This document shows positions 1 to 6,452 of a stretch of 10,331 nucleotides of DNA, one piece after another. The stretch's first letter is position 1. The number at the start of each line of letters is the position of its first letter. The notes below the pieces were generated by a model. It had not been told where the DNA came from and searched no databases. It worked only from the letters and a program-made list of their open reading frames with translations. Source of the stretch: Actinomycetota bacterium (GTDB lineage: Bacteria > Actinomycetota > Thermoleophilia > Solirubrobacterales > Solirubrobacteraceae); contig VAWY01000082.1 of the NCBI GenBank assembly GCA_005888335.1, positions 1 to 10,331 on the forward strand. The letters are read 5' to 3'. Position numbers and translations under genes: made by a program.

Positions 1-18
1 CGCCGCAAATTGCGGGAA

Positions 19-46
19 GGACGGACCGATACGCCGGCGTCCGTTC
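19..46 (+). terminator. Possible hairpin terminator of an upstream gene
   Basis: The arms GGACGGAC (19-26) and GTCCGTTC (39-46) pair over 8 bp with one G-T pair around a 12-base loop, and are followed by the pyrimidine-rich ATTTCCTGCTCTTG. This could end transcription from a plus-strand gene left of the window. A second small inverted repeat, CCGCAA-A-TTGCGG, sits at 3-15. There is no true T-tract, so the call is weak; an operator or chance pairing in GC-rich DNA is equally possible. Confidence 0.25.
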
Positions 47-94
47 ATTTCCTGCTCTTGCAACGGATCTTCCAGCCGCGCGCGACGTCCCCGC

Positions 95-100
95 TAGGTT
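95..100 (+). promoter_or_regulatory. Candidate -10 element for the secreted coiled-coil gene
   Basis: TAGGTT fits the actinobacterial TANNNT -10 pattern and lies 11 bases before the GTG at 112, which would give a leader of only a few bases. No Shine-Dalgarno sequence precedes that GTG and I see no clear -35 box. It is the best AT-containing hexamer next to the start that makes a clean signal peptide. Confidence 0.3.
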
Positions 101-111
101 CGGCGGTCGCC

Positions 112-1116
112 GTGCGCCGCCCCACGCTCGCTTTCACCGTGCTCGCGCTCGTGCTGACGTGCGCGATCCCGGCCTCCGGCGACGTGACGCCGGGCGCCCT
201 GCGCCGGCAGGCCGACCAGGCGCGCGCCCGCGAGCGCTCGCTCAGCGCCGACGTCGCTCGCCTGGGCCGTGCGGCCGCCGCGCTCGAGCGCCAGCTCGCC
301 GTCCTCGAGCGCCGCCGCGCCCAGGTCCAGGCCGACCTCGCCGCCGACCGTGCGCGCCTCGCGGTCGTGCAAGCGGAGCTGCGCAGCGAGCGCGCGCGTC
401 TGGCGCGGCTGCGCGCCCGCCTCGCGCAGGTGCGCCGGACCCTCGCCGAGCGCCTCCTCGCCGCCTACAAGGCGCCGCAGGCCGACCTGACGACCGTCGT
501 CGTGAGCGCGGCGAGCCTCTCCGACCTCCTCGAGCGGGCGCGCTACCTGCACGACGTCGAGCGCCAGGATCGGCGGATCCTCGAGATCGTGCGCGCGGCG
601 CGCGCCGACGCCGCCGCGCAGACCCGCCGGCTCGCCGTCAACGAGCGCCGCCAGCACGACGCGGTCATAGCGCTGCACGTCCGCGCCCAGGCGCTCGCCA
701 ACATGAGCGAGGCGGTCACGAGCCGGCGCGCCACGCTCGTCCGCGTGCAAGCGGCGCGCGCCGAGGCGCTGCGCGTCACGCGCGCGAACCGCCTGCGCGT
801 CGAGAGCCGGCTGCAGGCGGTCGAGCGCGAACTCGCGGCGCAGGCGGCACGCGCCTCACGCGGTCCCGGCGGCCCCTGGGCGATCCCGTGGCCGGTCGTC
901 CAGTGCGAGTCGGGCGGCCAGAACCTGCCGCCCAACAGCGCGGGCGCCTCGGGCTACTACCAGATCCTCCCGGAGACCTGGCGCAACGCCGGCGGCAACG
1001 GCCCGGCGGCGTATCTCGCGCCCAAGGCGGAGCAGGACCGCGTCGCGGCTTCGCTGTGGGCGGGAGGGCGCGGGGCGTCGGCGTGGGTGTGCGCGGGGTT
1101 GGTGGGGGCGGCGTAG
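112..1116 (+). CDS. Secreted PcsB-like coiled-coil protein with C-terminal Rpf-type transglycosylase domain
   Basis: The product is a 334-residue exported protein likely to cut or remodel peptidoglycan. From the GTG at 112, residues 1-23 form a signal peptide: RR, a hydrophobic run, then IPASG before Asp24. The same frame is open back to a TTG at 10, but that start would bury the signal. Residues about 30-115 and 150-250 are Arg/Ala/Leu/Glu-rich coiled coil. The hinge LLAAYKAPQADLTTVVVSA and SLSDLLERARYLHDV (115-149) resembles the coiled-coil domain of PcsB/EnvC-type proteins, which FtsEX activates. The C-terminus (about 256-334) looks like the transglycosylase-like domain of resuscitation-promoting factors: CESGG with candidate catalytic Glu266, GYYQILPETW, and WVC. 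Cys265 and Cys327 match the spacing of the Rpf disulfide. PcsB-like coiled coils are better known joined to CHAP, NlpC/P60 or M23 domains. Domain identity is strong; FtsEX dependence is inference. Confidence 0.85.
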   Translation: MRRPTLAFTVLALVLTCAIPASGDVTPGALRRQADQARARERSLSADVARLGRAAAALERQLAVLERRRAQVQADLAADRARLAVVQAELRSERARLARLRARLAQVRRTLAERLLAAYKAPQADLTTVVVSAASLSDLLERARYLHDVERQDRRILEIVRAARADAAAQTRRLAVNERRQHDAVIALHVRAQALANMSEAVTSRRATLVRVQAARAEALRVTRANRLRVESRLQAVERELAAQAARASRGPGGPWAIPWPVVQCESGGQNLPPNSAGASGYYQILPETWRNAGGNGPAAYLAPKAEQDRVAASLWAGGRGASAWVCAGLVGAA

Positions 1117-1119
1117 CGA

Positions 1120-1137
1120 GCGAGCGGCAGCGCTCGC
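1120..1137. terminator. Hairpin between convergent genes
   Basis: GCGAGCG (1120-1126) and CGCTCGC (1131-1137) form a perfect 7-bp stem with the four-base loop GCAG, just after the stop of the secreted coiled-coil gene and just before the stop of ispG. Its position in a 28-bp convergent gap suits a bidirectional terminator. There is no T-tract on either side, as is common in high-GC actinobacteria, so function is inferred from position and symmetry. Confidence 0.45.
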
Positions 1138-1144
1138 CCGCCGC

Positions 1145-2368
1145 CTACGTGCGGCTGAAGCGCCGGCCCGCGACCGGCGAGGCGGCCTCGCGCTCAGCGG
1201 CCTCGCGCTCCAGAGCCGCCAGCCGCTCCGGCGTCATCGCCGTCGCGTCCTCGTTCTCGGCGAGCCAATCGCGCGCCTCGGCGGCGTCGGCCTCGTCGAC
1301 GACCACCCGCTTCCCGGCCGCGTAGTAGCGGTCGATCTCGGCGAACAGCTCGTCGACGAGCTCCTCGGTGCGCACCTTCTTGAGCGGCTCACCGCGCGAG
1401 AAGATCATCGCGCTGTCCTTGGCTCCGGTGATCCCGAAGTCGGCGTGGCGCGCCTCGCCGATTCCGTTGACCGCGCAGCCCAGCACCGAGACCTCGATCG
1501 GGTCCTCGTAGGCCTCCAGCCGCCGCTCGATCTCGGCGACCACCGTGTCCATGTCGAACTGCAGGCGCCCGCATGTCGGGCAGGCGATCAGGACCGGGCC
1601 GCGCTCGCGGAGCTTCAGCGCCTTGAGGATCTCCCAGGCGACCTTGACCTCCTCCTCGGCGTGGAAGGTCGACAGCGAGATGCGGATCGTGTCGCCGATC
1701 CCGTCGGCCAGCAGCGTGCCCAGCCCGACCGCGCTCTTGAGCGAGCCCGACCACTTCGTGCCCGCCTCGGTCACCCCCAGGTGCAGCGGGTACGGGATGC
1801 GCTCGGCCAGCCTGCGGTTCGAGGCGATGGTGTTGGGCACCGACGTCGACTTCATCGAGACCTTGAAGTCGTCGAAATCCAGGCGTTCCATGAGCTCGAC
1901 CATCTCGGCGGCCGCGGTGACCAGCGCCTCGACCGGGTCGTCGTACTCGAGCTGGCGCAGGTGCTGGGGCAGCGAGCCGGAGTTCACGCCCACGCGCAGC
2001 GGCGTGCCCAGCGCGCGAGCGCGCTCGACGACCTGCGCCACCTTGTCGGGGCCCCCGATGTTGCCGGGGTTGATGCGCACGCAGTGGGCGCCCGCGTCGA
2101 GCGCCTTCAACGCCAGCGTGTGGTTGAAGTGGATGTCGGCGATGACCGGGATCGGCGACTCGCGGACGATCGTGCGCAGCGCCTCCACGTCGCGATCGCG
2201 CGGCACCGCGCAGCGCACGATGTCCGCGCCGGCCTCCGCGACGCGGCGAATCTGGCCCATCGTCGCCGCCAGGTTGGCGGTCTCGGTCTTGGTCATCGTC
2301 TGGACCGCGACCGGCGCGCCGCCCCCGATGGGCACCGAGCCGACATGGATCTGGCGTTCTGAGGCCAT
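1145..2368 (-). CDS. ispG: 4-hydroxy-3-methylbut-2-enyl diphosphate synthase (IspG/GcpE)
   Basis: IspG is the 4Fe-4S enzyme that reductively opens 2-C-methyl-D-erythritol 2,4-cyclodiphosphate to HMBPP in the cytosolic MEP isoprenoid pathway. The 407-residue product starts with the typical RQIHVGSVPIGGGAPVAVQT. It carries HFNHTLALKALDAG (80-93), RINPGNIG (98-105), GVTEAGT (198-204) and SGSLKSAVGLGTLLADGIGD (207-226). The cluster ligands are Cys263 and Cys266 (CPTCGR) and Cys298, with Glu305 in NGIGEA, at the same spacing as in E. coli IspG. Where most homologues have NGPGEA, this one has Ile at the Pro position. The tail beyond about residue 355 is an acidic/alanine-rich extension not needed for the core. 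The ATG at 2368 lacks a Shine-Dalgarno sequence and may be leaderless. The gene converges on the coiled-coil gene and diverges from the c-di-GMP gene. Actinobacterial ispG usually follows dxr and the site-2 protease gene; here that protease lies about 7.3 kb upstream. Confidence 0.97.
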   Translation of the reverse strand: MASERQIHVGSVPIGGGAPVAVQTMTKTETANLAATMGQIRRVAEAGADIVRCAVPRDRDVEALRTIVRESPIPVIADIHFNHTLALKALDAGAHCVRINPGNIGGPDKVAQVVERARALGTPLRVGVNSGSLPQHLRQLEYDDPVEALVTAAAEMVELMERLDFDDFKVSMKSTSVPNTIASNRRLAERIPYPLHLGVTEAGTKWSGSLKSAVGLGTLLADGIGDTIRISLSTFHAEEEVKVAWEILKALKLRERGPVLIACPTCGRLQFDMDTVVAEIERRLEAYEDPIEVSVLGCAVNGIGEARHADFGITGAKDSAMIFSRGEPLKKVRTEELVDELFAEIDRYYAAGKRVVVDEADAAEARDWLAENEDATAMTPERLAALEREAAEREAASPVAGRRFSRT

Positions 2369-2376
2369 CGGCGGAC

Positions 2377-2382
2377 AGTGTA
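2377..2382 (-). promoter_or_regulatory. Candidate -10 element for leaderless ispG transcript
   Basis: Read on the minus strand the hexamer is TACACT, a good TANNNT match, followed by GTCCGCCG and then the ispG ATG. Eight bases between -10 and ATG would place the transcription start at or next to the start codon, which fits the absence of a Shine-Dalgarno sequence. The -35 region is not recognisable. The element lies inside the 60-bp divergent region shared with the c-di-GMP gene. Confidence 0.4.
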
Positions 2383-2428
2383 CGTAGGGCCGGAGAGCGT
2401 TCCTTTAGCTCCAGCAAAGCCCGCCGAT

Positions 2429-4615
2429 ATGCCGCCCGTGGAGATACGGGAGGACATCCTCGACGTGGAGCAGCAGCGGCCGCGGGGCCGGCGCCTCGAC
2501 GCGCCGTCCGCGCTGGGCGTCTCCGGCGAGCTCGACCGCGCCGTCGTCACCGCGCTCGACGAGGGCGTGATCGTGCTCGACGGCGACGGCGTGGCGATCT
2601 CCGCCAACCCGAGCGCCTGCCGCATCCTCCGCCTCCCCGCCTCGGCGATCGTCGGGCGCCGGCCGCCGTACCTCGGCGACCAGCAGGTCTTCTTCGCGGA
2701 CGGGCGGCGCGTCAACGCGCGCACGAGCCCGGCGCTGACCGCCCTGCGCGAGGGCGTCGCGCGCCAGGGCGTCCTCATGCGCTTCGTCGACGAGGACGGC
2801 GAGCGGTGGGTGTCGGCCAACTGCCGTCCGCTGCGCCGCGGCGGCGACGAGAAGCCCTACGGGCTCGTCTACTCGCTCAGCGACGTCACCGATCGCAAGC
2901 GCTCGGAGCGGCGGCTGCGCGAGGAGCGTGACCGCGCCCAGCGCTACCTCGACCTCGCCGGCACGGTGATCCTCGTCCTCGATCCCGCCGGCCACGTCCA
3001 GGTGCTCAACCACGCCGGGCACGAGTTGCTCGGCTACGACGAGGGCGACCTCGTGGGCCGTGACTGGTTCGCCGCCTGCGCCCCCGCGGAGGAGATGGAC
3101 GAGCGGCGCGCCTACTTCGAGCGCTTCATCGCCGGCGACGTCCCGCCGAGCGACTCCACGCCCGAGGCCGACGTGGTCACGCGCGGCGGCGAGCTGCGGA
3201 CGCTGTCGTGGAACCACACGATCCTCCACGACGAGCACGGGCGCGTCAGCGGCACCCTGAGCTCGGCCATCGACATCACCGAGCGCCGCGAGGCCGAGCG
3301 CCAGGTCTCCTACCTCGCCTACCACGACGGGCTGACCGGCCTGGCCAACCGCGCGCTGCTCGAGGAGCACCTCACCAAGGCGCTCGCGCGCTCGCGGCGC
3401 AGCGGCTGCGCCGTCGGGCTCATCTACGTCGACCTCGACGGCTTCAAGCTCGTCAACGACTCGCTCGGCCACGCCAGCGGCGACGAGGTCCTGCGCGAGG
3501 CGTCCGAGCGGCTGGCGATGACCACGCGCGCCAGCGACCTGCTCGCCCGCCAGGGCGGCGACGAGTTCCTGCTCCTGCTCGGCGACCTCGATCGCGATCG
3601 CGACCCCGAGGAGGTCGCCGTCAAGGCCAGCGCGCGGATCCTCGAGGCGCTCGCCGAGCCGTTCCACGTCGCCGGCGCCGAGTTCCAGCTCGGCGCGAGC
3701 ATCGGCGTCGCCCTGTACCCGCGCGACGCCCACGACGCCGAGGGGCTGCTCAAGGCGGCCGACGGCGCGATGTACCGCGCCAAGCGGGCCGGGCGCGGCA
3801 ATTACGCCTTCCCGGAGCCCGACGGGGGCGACGCCCGCGCCCGCCTGTCGATGACCACCCGCCTGCGCCGCGCGCTGGCCCGCGACGAGCTCGAGCTGCA
3901 CTTCCAGCCCGTCTTCAAGGTCGAGACCGGCGAGCTGGTCGCCGCCGAGGCGCTGCTGCGCTGGAACGACCCCAACGAGGGACTGATCCCGCCGGGGGTC
4001 TTCGTGCCGGTGGCCGAGGAGACGGGGCTGATCGACGCGCTCGGCGACTGGGTGCTCGAGCGCCTGTGCCGGCACGCCGCGGAGTGGAGCGAGCGAGGCC
4101 TGCTCCCGGCGCGACTCTCGTTCAATCTTTCTCCGCGCCAGCTGCGCAGCGGCGGGGTCGCCGAGCGCATCTCCGAGTGCGTCGCCGCCCACGGCCTGCA
4201 GGCCTCGAGCTTCTGCGTCGAGGTCACCGAGTCGACGGCGATGGCCGAGCACGCGCGCGTCGAGCCGCAGCTGCGCCACCTGCACGAGGCCGGCTTCACG
4301 CTCGCCATCGATGACTTCGGCGCCGGGCACTCGTCGCTCGCCCGCCTGCGCGACCTGCCCGTCGACATGCTCAAGGTCGACCGCTCGTTCCTCGCCGCCA
4401 CGCCCCACGACCCGCAGGCGTCGGCGATCGTCGGCGCCGTCCTCGCGCTGGCCAACGGCCTGGGCATGACCACCGTGGCCGAGGGCGTCGAGACCGAGGC
4501 CCAGCACCGCTTCCTGCGCGACGCCGGCTGCCCGCTGGCCCAGGGCTTCCACCTCGGGCGCCCCGTGCCCTTCGCGGCGATGACCGAGCTGCTCGAGGCC
4601 CGGACCGGCGCGTAG
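2429..4615 (+). CDS. PAS-PAS-GGDEF-EAL cyclic-di-GMP synthase/phosphodiesterase
   Basis: The 728-residue cytosolic protein (from the ATG at 2429) has no signal peptide or membrane segment. Two PAS sensor domains (about 33-150 and 168-285, each ending in a DVTDRK or DITERR linker) precede GGDEF (about 290-450) and EAL (about 475-725). GGDEF (376-380) is intact, with an RASD inhibitory site (367-370) five residues upstream, so product-inhibited diguanylate cyclase activity is possible. The EAL domain keeps every metal and catalytic residue: Glu507 (EALLRW), Asn566, Glu598, Asp628/Asp629 (DDFGAGHSSL), Lys649, Glu685 and Gln705, with spacing nearly identical to RocR. It should therefore hydrolyse c-di-GMP. 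Which activity dominates cannot be read from sequence. A GTG at 2378 would add 17 residues without homology and lie almost at the ispG start. Neither start has a good ribosome-binding site. The PAS ligand is unknown, and neither PAS shows an obvious haem or flavin signature. Confidence 0.93.
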   Translation: MPPVEIREDILDVEQQRPRGRRLDAPSALGVSGELDRAVVTALDEGVIVLDGDGVAISANPSACRILRLPASAIVGRRPPYLGDQQVFFADGRRVNARTSPALTALREGVARQGVLMRFVDEDGERWVSANCRPLRRGGDEKPYGLVYSLSDVTDRKRSERRLREERDRAQRYLDLAGTVILVLDPAGHVQVLNHAGHELLGYDEGDLVGRDWFAACAPAEEMDERRAYFERFIAGDVPPSDSTPEADVVTRGGELRTLSWNHTILHDEHGRVSGTLSSAIDITERREAERQVSYLAYHDGLTGLANRALLEEHLTKALARSRRSGCAVGLIYVDLDGFKLVNDSLGHASGDEVLREASERLAMTTRASDLLARQGGDEFLLLLGDLDRDRDPEEVAVKASARILEALAEPFHVAGAEFQLGASIGVALYPRDAHDAEGLLKAADGAMYRAKRAGRGNYAFPEPDGGDARARLSMTTRLRRALARDELELHFQPVFKVETGELVAAEALLRWNDPNEGLIPPGVFVPVAEETGLIDALGDWVLERLCRHAAEWSERGLLPARLSFNLSPRQLRSGGVAERISECVAAHGLQASSFCVEVTESTAMAEHARVEPQLRHLHEAGFTLAIDDFGAGHSSLARLRDLPVDMLKVDRSFLAATPHDPQASAIVGAVLALANGLGMTTVAEGVETEAQHRFLRDAGCPLAQGFHLGRPVPFAAMTELLEARTGA

Positions 4616-4618
4616 ACA

Positions 4619-4624
4619 TAGGCT
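4619..4624 (+). promoter_or_regulatory. Candidate -10 element for leaderless methyltransferase transcript
   Basis: TAGGCT matches TANNNT and lies exactly eight bases (CTCCCCGC) before the GTG at 4633, the same geometry as the hexamer before ispG. There is no Shine-Dalgarno sequence. The hexamer begins four bases after the stop of the preceding gene, so the methyltransferase may have its own leaderless transcript as well as read-through from that gene. Confidence 0.33.
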
Positions 4625-4632
4625 CTCCCCGC

Positions 4633-5256
4633 GTGGAGGTCTACGGGACCGCGCGGGGGCCGCTGGCCCGCCTGGCCGACCCGGTCGCCGCGCGCTCGCG
4701 CGCGCGCCGGCACGCGCTGTTCCTTCGCCTCACCGGCGTCACGCCCGCCACGCGGATCGTCGACGTCGGCTGCGGCACCGCGGGACTTCGGGCGCTCGCG
4801 CCCGCGCTCGACATCACCGGCGTCGACGTCGTCGAGCGCCCCGACTATCCCGGGCCGTTCGTGCGCGCCGACGCCACCGAGCGCCTGCCCTTCGAGGACG
4901 GCGCGTTCGACCTGGCCTACTCCAACAGCGTCATCGAGCATCTCCCGGTCGAGCGCCGCGCCGCCTTCGCGCGCGAGCTGCGCCGCGTCGCGCGCGGCTG
5001 GTGGGTGCAGACGCCGGCGTTCTCGTTCCCGGTCGAGCCGCACGCGCTGCTGCCGGTCGCCCACTGGCTGCCGCCGCGCGCGCGGCGCGCCTACTGGCGG
5101 CTGGGCGCGGCCGGCGCGTGGGAGGAGATCGCGCTGCTGCGCCGCGGCGAGCTCGCCGCGCTGTTCGGCGAGCCGGTCGTCGCCGAGCGGGTCGGCCCGC
5201 TGGCCAAGTCGTGGATCGCGGTCCGAACGCCTCAGGCTGGGACCGCGTCGGGCTGA
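4633..5256 (+). CDS. Class I SAM-dependent methyltransferase (Methyltransf_11-like)
   Basis: The 207-residue product has the Rossmann-type methyltransferase core. Motif I, IVDVGCGTAG (42-51), binds S-adenosylmethionine. Asp65 in ITGVDVVE and Asp80 in VRADATERLPF are the usual acidic positions. FDLAYSNSVIEHL (92-104) is the motif IV region, and RELRRVARGWWVQTPAF (115-130) is the following strand. The C-terminal part (about 131-200) contains HALLPVAHWLPPRARRAYW, which resembles small methyltransferases acting on lipids, quinones or sugars, but the substrate is not identifiable. The GTG start has no Shine-Dalgarno sequence and follows the c-di-GMP gene by 17 bp. The 3' end overlaps the convergent oxidoreductase gene by 25 bp. 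Membership in the family is clear; any link to c-di-GMP signalling would be guesswork. Confidence 0.87.
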   Translation: MEVYGTARGPLARLADPVAARSRARRHALFLRLTGVTPATRIVDVGCGTAGLRALAPALDITGVDVVERPDYPGPFVRADATERLPFEDGAFDLAYSNSVIEHLPVERRAAFARELRRVARGWWVQTPAFSFPVEPHALLPVAHWLPPRARRAYWRLGAAGAWEEIALLRRGELAALFGEPVVAERVGPLAKSWIAVRTPQAGTASG

Positions 5257-6452
5257 ACGGCCCCGGGGACCGGCTCGCCGCGCTCCCACGCCGGCTGGTT
5301 GCCCGGCGGGCGGAAGTGCGGCATGACCTCCTCGGCGAAGAGCGTCATGTTCTTGACGACCTTCCAGTGCGGCATGTCGCCCACCTGCATCCCCGCACCG
5401 ACGTGGATGCCCGCGCCGAGCTCCTCGGTGTAGATCGCGAGCTTCTCGGCAACGGTCTGCGGCGAGCCGACGATCACGTACTGCTCGTCGAGCAGCTCCT
5501 GGTAGGTCAGCTCGGTGTGCGGCTTCATGTTGAACTTGGCCTTGCCCATGAGCATCCCGCGCAGGGACCTGCCGGTGACGTAGCCCGGCGGGAACCAGTG
5601 GTAGTCGGGGATCTTCAGGCCGTTGTGGAACAGCCACATGATGTGGTCCTTCGCCTCCGCGTGGGCCTTCTCGTCGGTCTCCGCGACGTAGGTCCCGACG
5701 CAGAACGCCAGCTGCTCGGGCCGCGGCTCGTAGCCCGCCTCCTCGGCCGCCCGCCGGTACATGTCGTAGTTGAGCTTCGTGAAGGCGATCGGCGCGAAGA
5801 CCATCATGAACGGGTAGCGCCGCCGCGCCGCCTCGCCGATCGTCTCCATCGAGCCCTGCCCGGGCAGCCAGATCGGCGGGTGCGGCTTCTGGTAGGGCAC
5901 CGGCCACGGGTTGACGTACGGGATGTCGTAGTGCTTGCCGCGCCACTCGAACGGGCCCGGCTGCGTCCACGCCTTGATGATGAGGTCGTGCGCCTCCCAG
6001 AAGCGCTCGCGCGAGAAGGCGGGGTTGAAGCGCGTCGAGTGGTACTCCATCCCCGTCCCGCGCACGAAGCCCGAGATCACGCGCCCGCCCGAGACGACGT
6101 CGAGCATCGCCACGGACTCGGCGACCCGCAGCGGGTTGCCGTGCAACGGGAGCGCGTTGCCGATGATCCCGACCCGGATCTTCCGCGTCCTCGCGATGAT
6201 GTGCGAGGCCATGACGTTGGGGTCGGGCATCGTGCCGTACGCGTTCTGGTGGTGCTCGTTGACGCACGTGCCGTCGTAGCCGAGCTTCTCGGCGAGGACG
6301 GACTGGTCGAGGTACTCGTTGTAGAGACGATGCCCTTCGACGGGGTCGTAGTGCGAGTTCGACAGCGTCACCCACGTCGATTCGATCTCCTCGCCCGGCG
6401 GGATGTGCGGGTAGGGCATGAGCCCGAAGTGGAAGAACTGCAGATGGCTCAT
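5232..6452 (-). CDS. LLM-class (luciferase-like) flavin-dependent oxidoreductase
   Basis: The 406-residue cytosolic protein is of the bacterial luciferase fold family, which uses FMN or coenzyme F420 for monooxygenation or hydride transfer. The N-terminal strand FFHFGLMPYPHIPP (6-19) is followed by the NEHH motif (65-68), a typical active-site segment. Next are HGNPLRVAESVAMLDVVSGG (104-123) with GFVRGTG (128-134), the family's flavin-binding region, then PYQKPHPPIWLPGQGS (186-201) and the C-terminal VGSPQTVAEKL (328-338). A short Pro-rich tail ends it. I cannot tell FMN from F420 use, nor the substrate. The ATG overlaps the hydrolase stop as ATGA and has GGAGG six bases upstream, so the two are translationally coupled. 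That pairing suggests consecutive steps, for example oxygenation and ester or ring cleavage, but this is inference. Confidence 0.93.
   Translation of the reverse strand: MSHLQFFHFGLMPYPHIPPGEEIESTWVTLSNSHYDPVEGHRLYNEYLDQSVLAEKLGYDGTCVNEHHQNAYGTMPDPNVMASHIIARTRKIRVGIIGNALPLHGNPLRVAESVAMLDVVSGGRVISGFVRGTGMEYHSTRFNPAFSRERFWEAHDLIIKAWTQPGPFEWRGKHYDIPYVNPWPVPYQKPHPPIWLPGQGSMETIGEAARRRYPFMMVFAPIAFTKLNYDMYRRAAEEAGYEPRPEQLAFCVGTYVAETDEKAHAEAKDHIMWLFHNGLKIPDYHWFPPGYVTGRSLRGMLMGKAKFNMKPHTELTYQELLDEQYVIVGSPQTVAEKLAIYTEELGAGIHVGAGMQVGDMPHWKVVKNMTLFAEEVMPHFRPPGNQPAWERGEPVPGAVQPDAVPA

Noticed and set aside
10..111. TTG start at 10 for the secreted coiled-coil protein
   Set aside because: It would put 34 non-homologous residues before a clean signal peptide and run through likely terminator/promoter sequence.
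2405..4552. Long minus-strand open frame opposite the GGDEF-EAL gene
   Set aside because: The plus strand encodes two PAS domains, GGDEF and EAL with all motifs; the antisense frame is low-complexity Ala/Gly/Arg/Val sequence without domains, a normal effect of high GC content.
3802..6375. 857-codon minus-strand open frame spanning the GGDEF-EAL, methyltransferase and oxidoreductase genes
   Set aside because: It is out of frame with the oxidoreductase and antisense to the other two; Arg/Ala-rich with no motifs.
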